A stretch of DNA of 64,000 nt, taken from positions 37,105,432-37,169,431 of the forward strand of contig NC_088645.1 in assembly GCF_964019385.1 (NCBI RefSeq), given 5' to 3'. The translations under genes and the position numbers were made by a program. The first letter of the stretch is position 1, and every line of letters starts with the position of its first letter. The notes under the pieces are model-generated. The model saw only the letters and a program-made list of their open reading frames with translations, made no database searches and had not been told where the DNA came from. The DNA comes from Sycon ciliatum (lineage: Eukaryota; Porifera; Calcarea; Leucosolenida; Sycettidae). Of the stretch, positions 41,601-54,700 are shown piece after piece.

Positions 41601-42121
41601 CGGGGAACGGCGCGCTTGATTGGAGTGCAGCGAACCGTACCATATGGTACGGTTCGAGATGGGGCTGGTACACAAAGGGTTAACGACCGCTTTTGCTTGC
41701 ACCGTGGGGTGGTCGCTTAAACCAGGTTTTACTGTACTATACTCATACATCACTTCTCCGGGCGGTCCACGGCCGGGGCACTACCAGTAACTTTGAAATG
41801 GCCGTATTAAACTCCGAATCACACACATTTTGATGCGGAACGGCCATTGATATGGCACGTGACGGCACTATTTCCACAAAAAAAGTGACAAAAGAGTGGT
41901 ACTCTTTCCACCGAAACTCGCCCAACGGGTGCCCGGTAGAGCGAAGTGCCCGTGGCTTTGTGGTCCGGAAAACAAGGTATGATTGTAATGGCTAATCGGA
42001 CGAGGGGGGGTTCAATAGCCAAGCCGGTCATTTTTCCAAGATTCCCTTTTGAGGTACTCTTCCTTCTCCCGGGGAGACCCACACGACCAGTTTTGGCTGT
42101 GGGCAAGCACACGTGTGTGCA

Positions 42122-42188
<67 letters not shown>

Positions 42189-42569
42189 ACTGCTTCTGGC
42201 TAGATTAACTCTTGTGTAATCAACGATGCTAGTGAAGCTTATATCATATCCACTCTGATTTAGCCACCCACACTAGTAGCAAGTATTACCTTCACTGGGG
42301 GCAGGGGTAACTGCAGTTGGATCCCAGGACGGATACCCTGATGCCGTCAATCCTTTTTCTGCACCTTGTCCTCACCCACTTACTGAGGTGTGTTGAGCCC
42401 ATAGGTGGGATCATTTTCAAGTCCACCCAGAGTTTTGGGGATTTCAGGGGGTGTCGGCCGTTGGGCGGTTCAATAGCCAATTGAGTCATCTTTCCAAGAT
42501 TCCTTTTGAGTCTCTCTCCCCTCTCCCGGGGAGACCCACGTGACCAGTTTTGGCAGTGAGCAACAAGTA

Positions 42570-42622
<53 letters not shown>

Positions 42623-45600
42623 ATGTGCGTGTGTGTTCGTGTCTGTGTCTGTGTATATCTGTGTCTGTGTATATGTGTGTGTGTATATATGTGTGTGTGT
42701 GTGTCTGTATGTATGTGTGTGAAAAAAAATGAAAAAGACCAAAAAGTAGGGATTCACTGGCCAGAAAAGCCACTTCATAGCTGTGTGGTGTAGACCAGGC
42801 TGAATAGTGGTGGTCAATTCTTCAGCCTTGCAAGCTGTTAAATGGTGCAATCCCAGCACAAGCTGCTATGGCTTCTGCTGTAGCATTGCTATCATCGCCT
42901 CCGGCGATGGGCGTCCAATGTTCCAATGGTATGTGTGTATACACGCTGATTGCATCTGTTGGGTGCATTCATGTATGTGCAGTCCTATGCATGTTGTACT
43001 CATCATACGCATGTCCAATGTCTGTGTCTGTGTCTGTATCTGTGTGTGATGCTATTCTGTCTGCAGTTAATAGCGTGTGTGGTGATGGTGCTAGCGGGGT
43101 TCATTACCTGTGCCATTGCAGTACACCACTTCTCCGTTGTCGACAACTTGATTGAAGGTCAGTTCAGGACAGCACATAAAGGGGCAATGACTAATCATGA
43201 TTGTGGTTTGCCATCAGCAAGAGCGTAGCCTGCACATCTGTAGTGTGGTGACCTTGCACCACCTGCAACCCCAAAGTCGCCATTTTTTTCCTGTCATGCG
43301 AATCGCCTATAACTCTCAACATTCTTTCAAGTCGATTCTGCTACCAAAAGTCTCTTGCACACTCGAGTACTCTAATTTCAGAAATTTTCGGTGCTCAATA
43401 TTTTCGGTATGAGGGCAACAGGCTAGGTTAGGTGAACGGAAATTTTCGGTACAGAGAAGCAGTTCCCTATTGGATTATGTGTGTTAGTGTTTGTTCGGTG
43501 TATTGAAATTTTAGGTATGAAACAGACGCACCGAAAGTACCGAAAATAAAAGTACATTTAAACACACGGCGAGGAGACAATAATTTGATAACACGCAATC
43601 AATAAAACTAGCTGAACCGACATTTGTGTACTGTATTCATGCAATGTAAAAACGGTGGAGACGATGTGCAATAAAACGATGAAAATATGAAGAAATGGTG
43701 TAGAGAAAAAAATGGATTCAAACAAGTTTTCGTACAACACTCATCAGGAATCGTCGTTGTACTAAAGGACACTGAAACAAAAATTGAACTATTATAGAAA
43801 ATCTAAGTTAGAGAAATAACACTAAGAGCAACAGAAGTGAAATTTACAAGTGTGAATTTTAACAATCAAAGCGAGAAATGAACAAAGGGGAAAAGAAGGA
43901 AAGACAACGTGATAACACATAACAGCAGTACATTACACCTAGAACATTAACGGCCAAGCTTGGCCGCACTACACACGACACGTTACTTGAACAATTTCAA
44001 CCCAATTATACTATCTTTCTGTACACACAAATTAGGCTTATACAGACGCTGATAGATAGCTTCCAACACTTTTAACTGTAGTCCATAACCATGACGACCA
44101 CGGCACAATACAGTGAACGAAGAGTCGGAATACGAATTGCAACAATCAGGACTAGCTAGCAGATGGTTGTACACTGAAGACTTGCTACCACGAAACCTAC
44201 ACACAACACTAACACTCTCACCATCACTTCCATCACTGCTCTCCAACTCACTGCTCCCTCCGCCGTCCGTTCCATCCTCCGCTTCCTCTGTACTCTCTCT
44301 GTCTCGTCCATCCCGCCTGACCGGGTCCATTGAACTCAACTCGGCCGTCACCCTGCTATCACGTCCCTCCTTTCGCCCTTGTCCGCTGAGTGCGTAGCTT
44401 CTGTTGTAGTTGGCTGTTGATCGTCTTGGTCTTTCAATAATGGGCTTGGATGGTGGATTAGTTGTGGTTGCTGTAGATTGCGTTGTTGGTGTTGGTGTGG
44501 GAGCTACTAATATGCAAGGTGGGTCTTTTTGAGTCGGCATTTGTAGTGTTAATACAACTGTCAGTGTTGCTCGCGGTCTGCCACTGGCAAGCTCCTCCGC
44601 CGCAAGAACCGATGCCGGAGGATCAGGAGGAGGCAGTGGGACCGGGACCGCAAGTGGCACCGCCTCAACCAAAGCCGCCGGGGGCACTGACGAAGGAACC
44701 ACCGACGGCCGGAGCAAAGGCGGAGACACAAGCCGACCCGATGAGCCACCACACCCATTCTCCTCCCCCACCGCCACCAGCGACGGCGGAGCAAGCACAG
44801 TCTGTGAGCCAGGATCCGCGGGTTGTGTAGGCGACGGCTGTGTGGTTAATGGTTGTTTTCTAGGTCGCCCTCGCTTCGGTCTTTGTTGTTGTGCGCAAGG
44901 TGGAAGTGTTAAAAGTGTTGGAAGCTGTTAAAAGTGTTGGAAGCTGTTAAAAGTGTTGGAAGCTATCTATCAGCGTCTGTATAAGCCTAATTTGTGTGTA
45001 CAGAAAGATAGTATAATTGGGTTGAAATTGTTCAAGTAACGTGTCGTGTTTAGTGCGGCCAAGCTTGGCCGTTAATGTTCTAGGTGTAATGTACTGCTGT
45101 TATGTGTTATCACGTTGTCTTTCCTTCCTTTCTCCTTTGTTCATTTCTCGCTTTGATTGTTAAAATTCACACTTGTAAATTTCACTGCTGTTGCTCTTAG
45201 TGTTATTTCTCTAACTTAGATTTTCTATAATAGTTCAATTTTTGTTTCAGTGTCCTTTAGTACAACGACGATTCCTGATGAGTGTTGTACGAAAACTTGT
45301 TTGAATCCATTTTTTTCTCTACACCATTTCTTCATATTTTATTCATCGTTTTATTGCACATCGTCTCCACCGTTTTTACATTGCATGAATAAAGTACACA
45401 AATGTCGGTTCAGCTAGTTTTATTGATTGCGGTTATCAAAATAAAAGTACATCGAAAATTTGTGAAATTACAGTACAGTGGTCCCTCTATAATCCGGCAC
45501 CATTTGTGCCACGAAAATCTGCTGGATTAGGGAGGGTGCTGGATTAACAAATCTGATTTACTGCTGCAATGTGCATGAAGAGGACATTTTGGCTACTGAA

Positions 45601-48600
45601 AATTGTGCTGGTTTATCGAGGGTGCTGGATTATAAAGTGCCGGATTAGAGAGGGACGACTGTATATTAATATGATTGTGGTAGTACAAGTACTCACTCTC
45701 GCTCTGTTGAAGGCGAAACCAGGCAAGCTGGACTGGGTGTTATATCAACGGAGCACAGCGACTAGAGATCCCGTTGCTGCTTTTCAGTTGAACTGTTTCT
45801 GTGTAGTGTATTGCCCCCGAATGCAAGTCACAGCACCGTGTGACACTAAACCTAAAGGGAAAGCAAGGGGGGGGGGGTGCGGCTTACAACCGAGTGTGAC
45901 GGCTTCCTACTTGTGTGAATGTAATTCTTTGTTGCCATCTTCCATGTGTGAATGTGTTGGAACAATTTCAGGGCTCACAGCATCACACAAAAGCGTGGGC
46001 GCCATTTTGGACAGGCCGCTGTCACACGAGCCAGCCAGCATGCCAGAATCGTGTACATGCGATCAGGCAGATATCTCTGAAAACTTGAAAGTGGGGTGCA
46101 TTCAAAATGTTCATTTGTACCAATGCTTTTGCCTAGGCCTCTGAAACTCTAGGAACATACTCTCAATACCCATTGTAAGGATTTGTCCGAGAGTTTTTTG
46201 TTTTAATCGATACGGTTTGGCGTACATATGGAGCCAAAGTATCAGTTGGTGCAGGCGTAATTCTGATTTGGATTATTGTACTAAAATTGAAAAGTCTCTC
46301 GGAGAAGTTCTTCTAATTTTCCTACTGAAAATTTTAAGCTATTGGCCATCAAAATCGGGCCAGAGACGGGTACAAACGAACATTTCAAAGGCAACCCTAT
46401 CTGCAGTGCAGCCGCGAGGAAGAACCGCGCGCGCTGCACTTGTTGTGAATGCGGAAACAACACCAGCAGCAAAGCAATTTTTTGAAATGTTTTTGCTACT
46501 CGCCTGGCGCTTCATCGCTGTGTCCTCCAGGAGTTATCATGGTTATGGCAGACCGAAGAAATACATGGCCAGCACAACGGCGAAGCCATTGGACTTGTTC
46601 TCTTGCAACGAAACGGAGTGGCGAATCAAATAATTCACAACTCCACATCGTCACCACTGCGCTACACGGCTCTTCGCAGACCAGCCGTATATTTACGTTT
46701 ACACAACAGGACTTCACGGCGGAGAAACTAAAACTAGAACACGACGTGAGTCATTGCTCCATGCCGTCAAGGAATGCTAGTCCTTTCCCTCTCCCGTCAC
46801 CCGCGCCTGTGCATCAGCGGCGTAGCTGCCCGGCTGTAGATGTTGAACGCTTTCGTCAACGACTTCAGGATTCTGCTCGGGGCTACTTTTCGCAGGACTC
46901 CGTGTGCGGACAGTCTGAATGAAGCCTTCGGCCGACAAGGCCAACACTGCTCGCGAAATAATCCACTTGGAAGGAAACAAGAACTACCGAAATGAAATAG
47001 AGATAGTGAGACAGTCTCCGGCCATCTCCTTCACCATTCACGACTCAGTCCTTGTCACAGCAACTAAGCCCAAGCAAGTCAAAATCTCCTTGCGCGACTG
47101 CGTTCTACGCCTGCGCTTAGCGGTCACGCGAGTTCGTTTCTATGGTGATCAGATCCAAGATGTCCTCCCACGTAATCGAGGTTTTGGCATGGTTGCTGTG
47201 AGCCCTGAATTTGGCTCAGACCTGAAAATGGGTTGAGCCTTATAATCAAGTATGACATATAACTGGGGAATACGGTACTGTAAGAGTTGAATCTCTAGCG
47301 GGGCACAGCGTCCAGTGTTTAGTATACTGTTTAACACTTTGTGACCCCACTGAAAGTACAACAATTTACTCACCTTCGAATAACATGCACTTTCGCTTGT
47401 ATCTCTGCCAAACATTCACCGATTTTTACAAACTTGCCGCCGCTGGAAAGGTATTTCCAAGGCGAAGCGACTAATACCACACTCAAGCCAGCTACCTGCA
47501 CGGCCTCTGCTCTGCGTGGCCTAGAATGCTGCTCAAAACAGCAGCCGTGCGCGAACAGCTCCAGCAAAGTTAAAACAGCCGCCATTCCATTCTCCTTCAT
47601 CAGATTGACTTCAAACAAACTACAGGGGAAAGCTCGTTTCAAGCGCAAAATTTTGGTTTGCTGCATGCTTGAGTATGACGTAGCACGCCGGGGAAAACCC
47701 CTGCGAAGTGCAGTGTGAAAATTTGAATTTTTCGATCGGAGTGAATTGTTCAGTTTTCTTCCGACCTCGAGTCTCACCACGGTGGCATCGTACCTCGTAG
47801 AGACTTCGGATAACTTCGACGTGATAGCCAAGGTTCCTCTCGAAACGTAGATGCTTTGTTTATGAAATTCGGTGAAGGAACACCAGAGATATAATTTTTT
47901 TAGTGCCACAGTACACCAATCGATCGATGGGGTCACAAAGGGTTAACTAGAAAGAATCCATCGTTAACTCAAGAAACTTTACACGTATATTATTCCTTCT
48001 TTAATAAGGCAATAAGCAGAATCAGCGAAGCGGACATTGGACGTAGTCACGACCAAAAATAAAAGATGGATAAAAAATGTTTTGTAATACGTATTCGCAT
48101 GCAACGACGCAAATCCACACAATTCAGTAGACACTTTTTCTATCAAACGTTTTCTTTCCCTTCTCTTCAGGATAGTACAGGGAATGTTGGAAATTAGAAA
48201 AACACATAACTATATAGAGAATGAAAGAAAGAAAAAGTCAACACTTCAACATAGGTGTTAAAAATAATTAAAGTGTTAAAAACTCAAAAACAAACAGCTG
48301 CAAGTTGTAGACAAACACGTTGAACACATCAGGGAACACTTGTCACACTTTCACGAGGTGTGACACCAAACAACTGCAACGATAACACATTCTCCTTCTG
48401 TACACATAGTTCTGGATCTAGTTTACGAATATACAGAGCTTCTAACACAGCAAGATGTAACTTAGACCTTCCACGAGTCAAAATCGAAAAGATATCATCA
48501 CTATACAACTTACGACAACTAGCACTGCCCGACAAATGACGCTTGATGGACGATGTCCGATCACTTAGCTCTGTCACCTTCGACGCCTGCCGTTGTTCTC

Positions 48601-51600
48601 TTCCGTTAGGCTTGTTTGGTTGGTTGCTCCGGTCCACACCTCCAGCGTCCGTTGATTTCATGTCCGTTTTTGTTGATTTCATGACCGTTTTCGTGTCACT
48701 TCTTGGTCTTCCTCGTTTCCTCTTGTAGATCGTTGTTGTCACTTCCATTATCGACGTATTCAGATCCCCAGTACTCCGTCTCTTCACCTTGCTTCTGGTA
48801 ACTCTTCCGGTGTCTATGAGCTCCAGTGTCACATTGGGTGGTTTTCGAGACGGTCTCCCTCGCTTCCTCACGCTTGTCTGAGATGGGCCAAGCTCCCCGC
48901 CCGTCGAGGCGGAGGCGCGCATGCGTACATCTACACTGGACGCAGACAAAGGCGTTCCAGTATCGGACTGCACAGCACATTTTGGAGGACGGCCACGACG
49001 AGGACGAGTACCACGAGCGTCAACAGGGACAAGACCTAACGGCACATGTTGACGGATGCGTGCGCCCAGGTGTTGAAGGGTTCCTCCAAAATGTGCTGTG
49101 CAGTCCGATACTGGAACGCCTTTGTCTGCGTCCAGTGTAGATGTACGCATGCGCGCCTCCGCCTCGACGGGCGGGGAGCTTGGCCCATCTCAGACAAGCG
49201 TGAGGAAGCGAGGGAGACCGTCTCGAAAACCATCCAATGTGACACTGGAGCTCATAGACACCGGAAGAGTTACCAGAAGCAAGGTGAAGAGACGGAGTAC
49301 TGGGGATCTGAATACGTCGATAATGGAAGTGACAACAACGATCAACAAGAGGAAACGAGGAAGACCAAGAAGTGACACGAAAACGGCCATGAAATCAACA
49401 AAAACGGACATGAAATCAACGGACGTTGGAGGTGTGGACCGGAGCAACCAACCAAACAAGCCTAACGGAAGAGAACAACGGCAGGCGTCGAAGGTGACAG
49501 AGCTAAGTGATCGGACATCGTCCATCAAGCGTCATTTGTCGGGCAGTGCTAGTTGTCGTAAGTTGTATAGTGATGATATCTTTTCGATTTTGACTCGTGG
49601 AAGGTCTAAGTTACATCTTGCTGTGTTAGAAGCTCTGTATATTCGTAAACTAGATCCAGAACTATGTGTACAGAAGGAGAATGTGTTATCGTTGCAGTTG
49701 TTTGGTGTCGCACCTCGTGAAAGTGTGACAAGTGTTCCCTGATGTGTTCAACGTGTTTGTCTACAACTTGCAGCTGTTTGTTTTTGAGTTTTTAACCCTT
49801 TAAGAGCCACAGGAATTTTTCAAAATTCTGCATTTTTTCGTGTTCCTTGGATCATAGCTTCAGTTCTACTCACTCAATCCTCACAATCTAGGGCTTCCTG
49901 GAAAGGTCTCCGCGAGAGGAAGAGAATGAGGTCGATCATGATAGCCAGCACACCGTCTATCCAGCGCTAGATCGCAGCGACAGTACGAAAAATGCCCCAA
50001 ATGCGTCCAATTGCGTCCCGCTCCAGATATTTCATTTTACTGGATCGTGGAGTTCCAATTTTTTCGCTGTGTACTCTTGACAATATCAACAGTGAAACCC
50101 GTGCAAATTCGAGTAAACCAGCGTGACGAAAAGTCTCAAAATTCTCAATACTAAAGTCGCACTGCGCGCTTTTGAAATTGCCGCGATCGCGGCTCAACTT
50201 ACGAGTGATTTATCTCAGGAACCGTTGCTCGCAGCGCTTCGCGGGTTGTTTCTCCCGACAGGTGAGAGTTTTCTCTTCGCCCTGGATATTTCGATCACTG
50301 GATTTGAGCGAGATTGGACTGAGTTACGGTCTTTTGAAGTTTTGCATTTGAATGCGTCGTTTACAACGCATTCAAGTATGGGGCGGCTCTTAAAGGGTTA
50401 ACACTTTAATCATTTTTAACACCTATGTTGAAGTGTTGACTTTTTCTTTCTTTCATTCTCTATATAGTTATGTGTTTTTCTAATTTCCAACATTCCCTGT
50501 ACTATCCTGAAGAGAAGGGAAAGAAAACGTTTGATAGAAAAAAGTGTCTACTGAATTGTGTGGATTTGCGTCGTTGCATGCGAATACGTATTACGAAACT
50601 GTTTTTCCCACCGCCTCCAAACTACTGTTTGAAAAAATGTTTTATCCAACTTTTATTTTTGTTCATGACTACGTCCAATGTCCGCTTCGCTGATTCTGCT
50701 TGTTGCCTTATTAAAGTTCTTGTCTCCGCGCCGCTTATTATTCCTTCTTTCCTCTGTACTAGAGAAATAGAAGACAGGTGGGTGATGATGGCAGGGTCGT
50801 TACACTTTTTGCCCGCTAAGTGGGAAATATGTTGCAATCGTTAAATTTTGACTCGTCGTCACACTTTCAATTCTTACAGTACTCTATGCCACTGCTTATT
50901 TTTTGTATTGTATTTTATTATTTTACTTGGGCATTCCCAACAGACCCTAAGGTCCTCTTACAGGGTGCCCAAATTTATTCTTGTTTTACTAGAGAATTCC
51001 CAACAGGCGGTGACGCCTTTTTACAGGAAACCTTAGGAACATTGTGTTGTGATTGACTCGGTGTGCAGGTAACAAAGCACAATGTCATACCCTAGAGGAC
51101 GGTGGCTGTCAGTGTGGTGGTGTGTATCTACTCTGCGTCGGCTCGCCTGACAATAGCGGTGGGGAGCCACAGCAACACCGGAACGTGTCCAGTCAAGGAG
51201 AGTCACTGCTGACCGCTCGTATCGTCGATCCCCTCATGCAGTGTTATGAGCAGCAAGGTAGGTCCAGTTTCTGTGGAAGGTGATATGGCTGCCACAGCCA
51301 TGGCTCCAGGAGTGTGCGGCCAGGGGCAGTTTTATATCCCCATGACGGCCGAGGGCAAAAGCCGCACCATCACTATGCTCCCACGTGGAATTTTTGTCTT
51401 TGCCTGTGAGCTCTGATCATTGTAAAGGGTAGAGCGGAGTGCATTTAAAATGGTTCTTCACATGGATGCAGTTAATGAAATATTCGGTCTTTGACCACTT
51501 TGTGGCGGGTCTGATCTACTCGCCTCCCACCGCTTTAGGAGCTGCATCTGCGCCTTGATCTAAGAGGGTGGTGGCGTTCCTACGGACGCGGAAAACTGGG

Positions 51601-51680
51601 CCTGCAGCTGAGTCTCAGGCGAACTGTTAATTTGTTTGGACTATGGCTGTAGTCTCTGTGAGCAATGAAGCAAAGGGACA

Positions 51681-51763
<83 letters not shown>

Positions 51764-54700
51764 CTCGACATGCAGAGCGTCTGATGGATTTTCTCCAGTT
51801 CAAGCTGCCCCTGGCCGGCTTTGGTGTGATCCTGCAGGCAGGCGCCGTGTTGTTTACCATGGCAGCGCTGGTATTCAGTATCCGTGAGGTAAGTATGGCA
51901 CCACACCCAGTCCTCAGTTTAATGCTTGTACATAAAAGTTCTTGGATGTTGAGCCAATGTAATCATGGATAAAAGGAAGGAGAAAAATATCACGAGTTAC
52001 GACGAACTGTCCACCAATGTGGCCAGATCCTAAAAGTTCATCAAGACTTCGTAACCAGTATTGCCCGTAACTCGGAACATTCATACTACATGCAACTTAA
52101 CATATTCCTGCCAATCAGAAGCGTTTAAAAGTCGACGAGGAGATAGAAATAAGAAAGATGAACGTGGTACCCATGTCACACAAACAATTCAATGGCAACG
52201 ATTGTGGATTTGTATTCAAACTCGGATACTGAGCCAGTAATAAAATGTTTAAAAAAAGACGCTGAATGTCTCAGTAGCCTGTCAGTTTTGTGCCCTATTG
52301 TCGCACTTTCTGACCGTTCATCATCTTGTTACAGTCGTGGATAGTTGCTGCATAACTCGTTCACATGTGATTTGTATTCAAGTTGTATTTCTAGAACGAA
52401 TGTCTCATGTGACTAGCATCAGTGGATAAAGTTGTCACTGAAGACGTACTGGTGTTTTGCCCTTGGTATTGGACTACGCTCTATTGATTTATTTCTGCTA
52501 TAATCTTTGTTCGTTGAGGAATCGCCTTCGGTGACAACTTTATCCACTCGTTCACATGTGATTTGTATTCAAGTTGTATTTCTAGAACGAATGTCTCATG
52601 TGACTAGCATCAGTGGATAAAGTTGTCACTGAAGACGTACTGGTGTTTTGCCCTTGGTATTGGACTACGCTCTATTGATTTATTTCTGCTATAATCTTTG
52701 TTCTTTGAGGAATCGCCTTAGGTGACAACTTTATCCACGGATGCGTATGTAAAAGGAAACATCGCACCATTTAGAATCCAAAACATGCTTCAGAATTTCA
52801 AGAGTCTCAAACATCAGATTAGGACACTCTCTAACGAAAAAAGTGAAGCAGGATTTTGGTCGGTTTGTCAGAACGATGGGTATCTTGCTCGCTTCTAAAA
52901 CCTCTTCTTTTTGTATGGTTCTTGCACAGCACTGGTGCCTATCAAGCCAGCGACGGCTCACCTTCGATGACAACTGGGAGCATGAGACGGAAGAGGGACG
53001 GCACTTACCCATAGAAAAGCTGTGCGAGCGACGCCAATCACGCATCAGTGCAGGCAAGACACGCGCGAAGTTCATCGCCAGAACGCTGGAGAAAATCGAG
53101 ACGACAACAGCAGCTGTCACAGCCACAGGCGCGGCAACCGACGGTGGCAGACATAACGGATCATCGACGCTCGTCAACACGATCGTCAACGTGGCCATAT
53201 TCCGAGGAGAAGATAGCGATGAGGATCATGTTCCGCCATCGCAAACGGACAGCATGGCAAATCTGTATGGCGTACAGGCCAGCTGTGCACGCAGTCGTAT
53301 CTTCGGCATGGGTATGTCCTTGACGGCACTTGCCGCAGCCGTGAAAAAAGAGGACCTATCCGCGTCGTCTGCAACTGGTGATGGCGAGAGGCGCGAGGAT
53401 GCTGGCTCGGAGGTACAGGAAAGTCTGGCCGATGAGTCCGATCCGGCCGGTCTACGAATTCCTGCGAGCACTGCAAATCGAGCCAGCACCGAGAGCACTG
53501 CTGTTGTGACACACAGTGAAGCAGTGGGACCTGTCTCTACCAGCCATGATCTTGGTCCTCAATCAAGCACCTCGTCTCGCGCACGCACAGCGGGATATTG
53601 TGACGATAAGCGTGTCACGGATTCCCTAGAGGAGGCGGGGAGAACTGGCGAGGATGGCACAGCAAACACATCCGCACACTGTAACCGGAACAGTTTGAAT
53701 ACGCATGCTTCTAGAAGTACCTGCGGCGACTCTGCTGCTGACGACTCGGGTGACGCTGAGAAGGATGAGAGCCATAGCAACTCCGACTCCACCCTGCAGC
53801 AGAACAATAGCGGGAATCCAGCGAGTGTCGTGAAAACGCCGCCAGCATCACCCACACAAAGCGATACACTGCATGCAAGTGCACAGCACGGCAGCGGCAG
53901 TTCGCCCGTGGCCCGACCAGCGGCATCAAGGCAAGTCGGTAACCATGGCGACGGGCGCGTTCTCGGCGACATGGCGTGCGCAAGGACAGTAGCCGACGAT
54001 TGCCATGACAACCAACAGACGATCACGGGCATTGACGGAATATTCTCTTCGGCCCTCACACAACACACCGCGGACAAACACGAGCAGGCACATCGTCAGG
54101 GCGAGGTTGTCGCGCGCTCTCTGCCCTACCGGAAGTGGCCTGCGCGGCGCTACATCCCTGGCTCGTCCGAGGACCTGCTTCCCGAGTGTGCCACCAGCAG
54201 TGATGCCGGTGCTGCTGCTACCACCAATGCAGTGTATGTACTACCAGCAACATGCCATAGTGTGGCTGCTACCAGTGCTGCTGCTGCGTATGCTGATGGT
54301 GAGCTGCTGGCCGGCAATCCAATGCTAGGTCCCGCAGCCGCTGCGGTCGGCCTTCACCATTCCATGCGCAGGCAAGGATCGTTGCCACGGCGCAGGTCGG
54401 GCGAACAGCACCTTCAGCGCCGAGGCAGCAGTAGAAGCGCCGTCGTCGCCGCCGCTGGAGGACGTGTCAGCCTGCATGCTCTGATGCCACCGCCGCCGCT
54501 GTCCGCGTCCTCCGCCGCGTACGGACGGGGATTCCCCTCGGACGGTCGTCGGGCCAGTGACTCGGGTCTGAGCCTTGCCACCACCGCCGATGCAGACGCA
54601 GAGCGCAGCCTTCTGTCGCAGTCGTACGGCACCACCGACCTATTTGGCTCGGACATGACAATCACGCAGGAAAACGTCAACACCCTATCGTGTTCCGCAA

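Larger units (their letters stand above)
48000..50725. mobile_element. 2.7-kb long-inverted-repeat element
   Basis: Left arm 48000-48984 and right arm 49085-50725 match in inverted orientation around a 100-bp spacer. The right arm is longer because it holds a 602-bp TTAA element. Each arm encodes a near-identical protein reading away from the centre. The C-terminal protein block is shared with the element at 43583-45440. Confidence 0.92.

Noticed and set aside
46449..47236. Two frames of 105-157 codons in intron 4
   Set aside because: No recognised motif; transposon-rich setting; codon pattern unlike the host exons.
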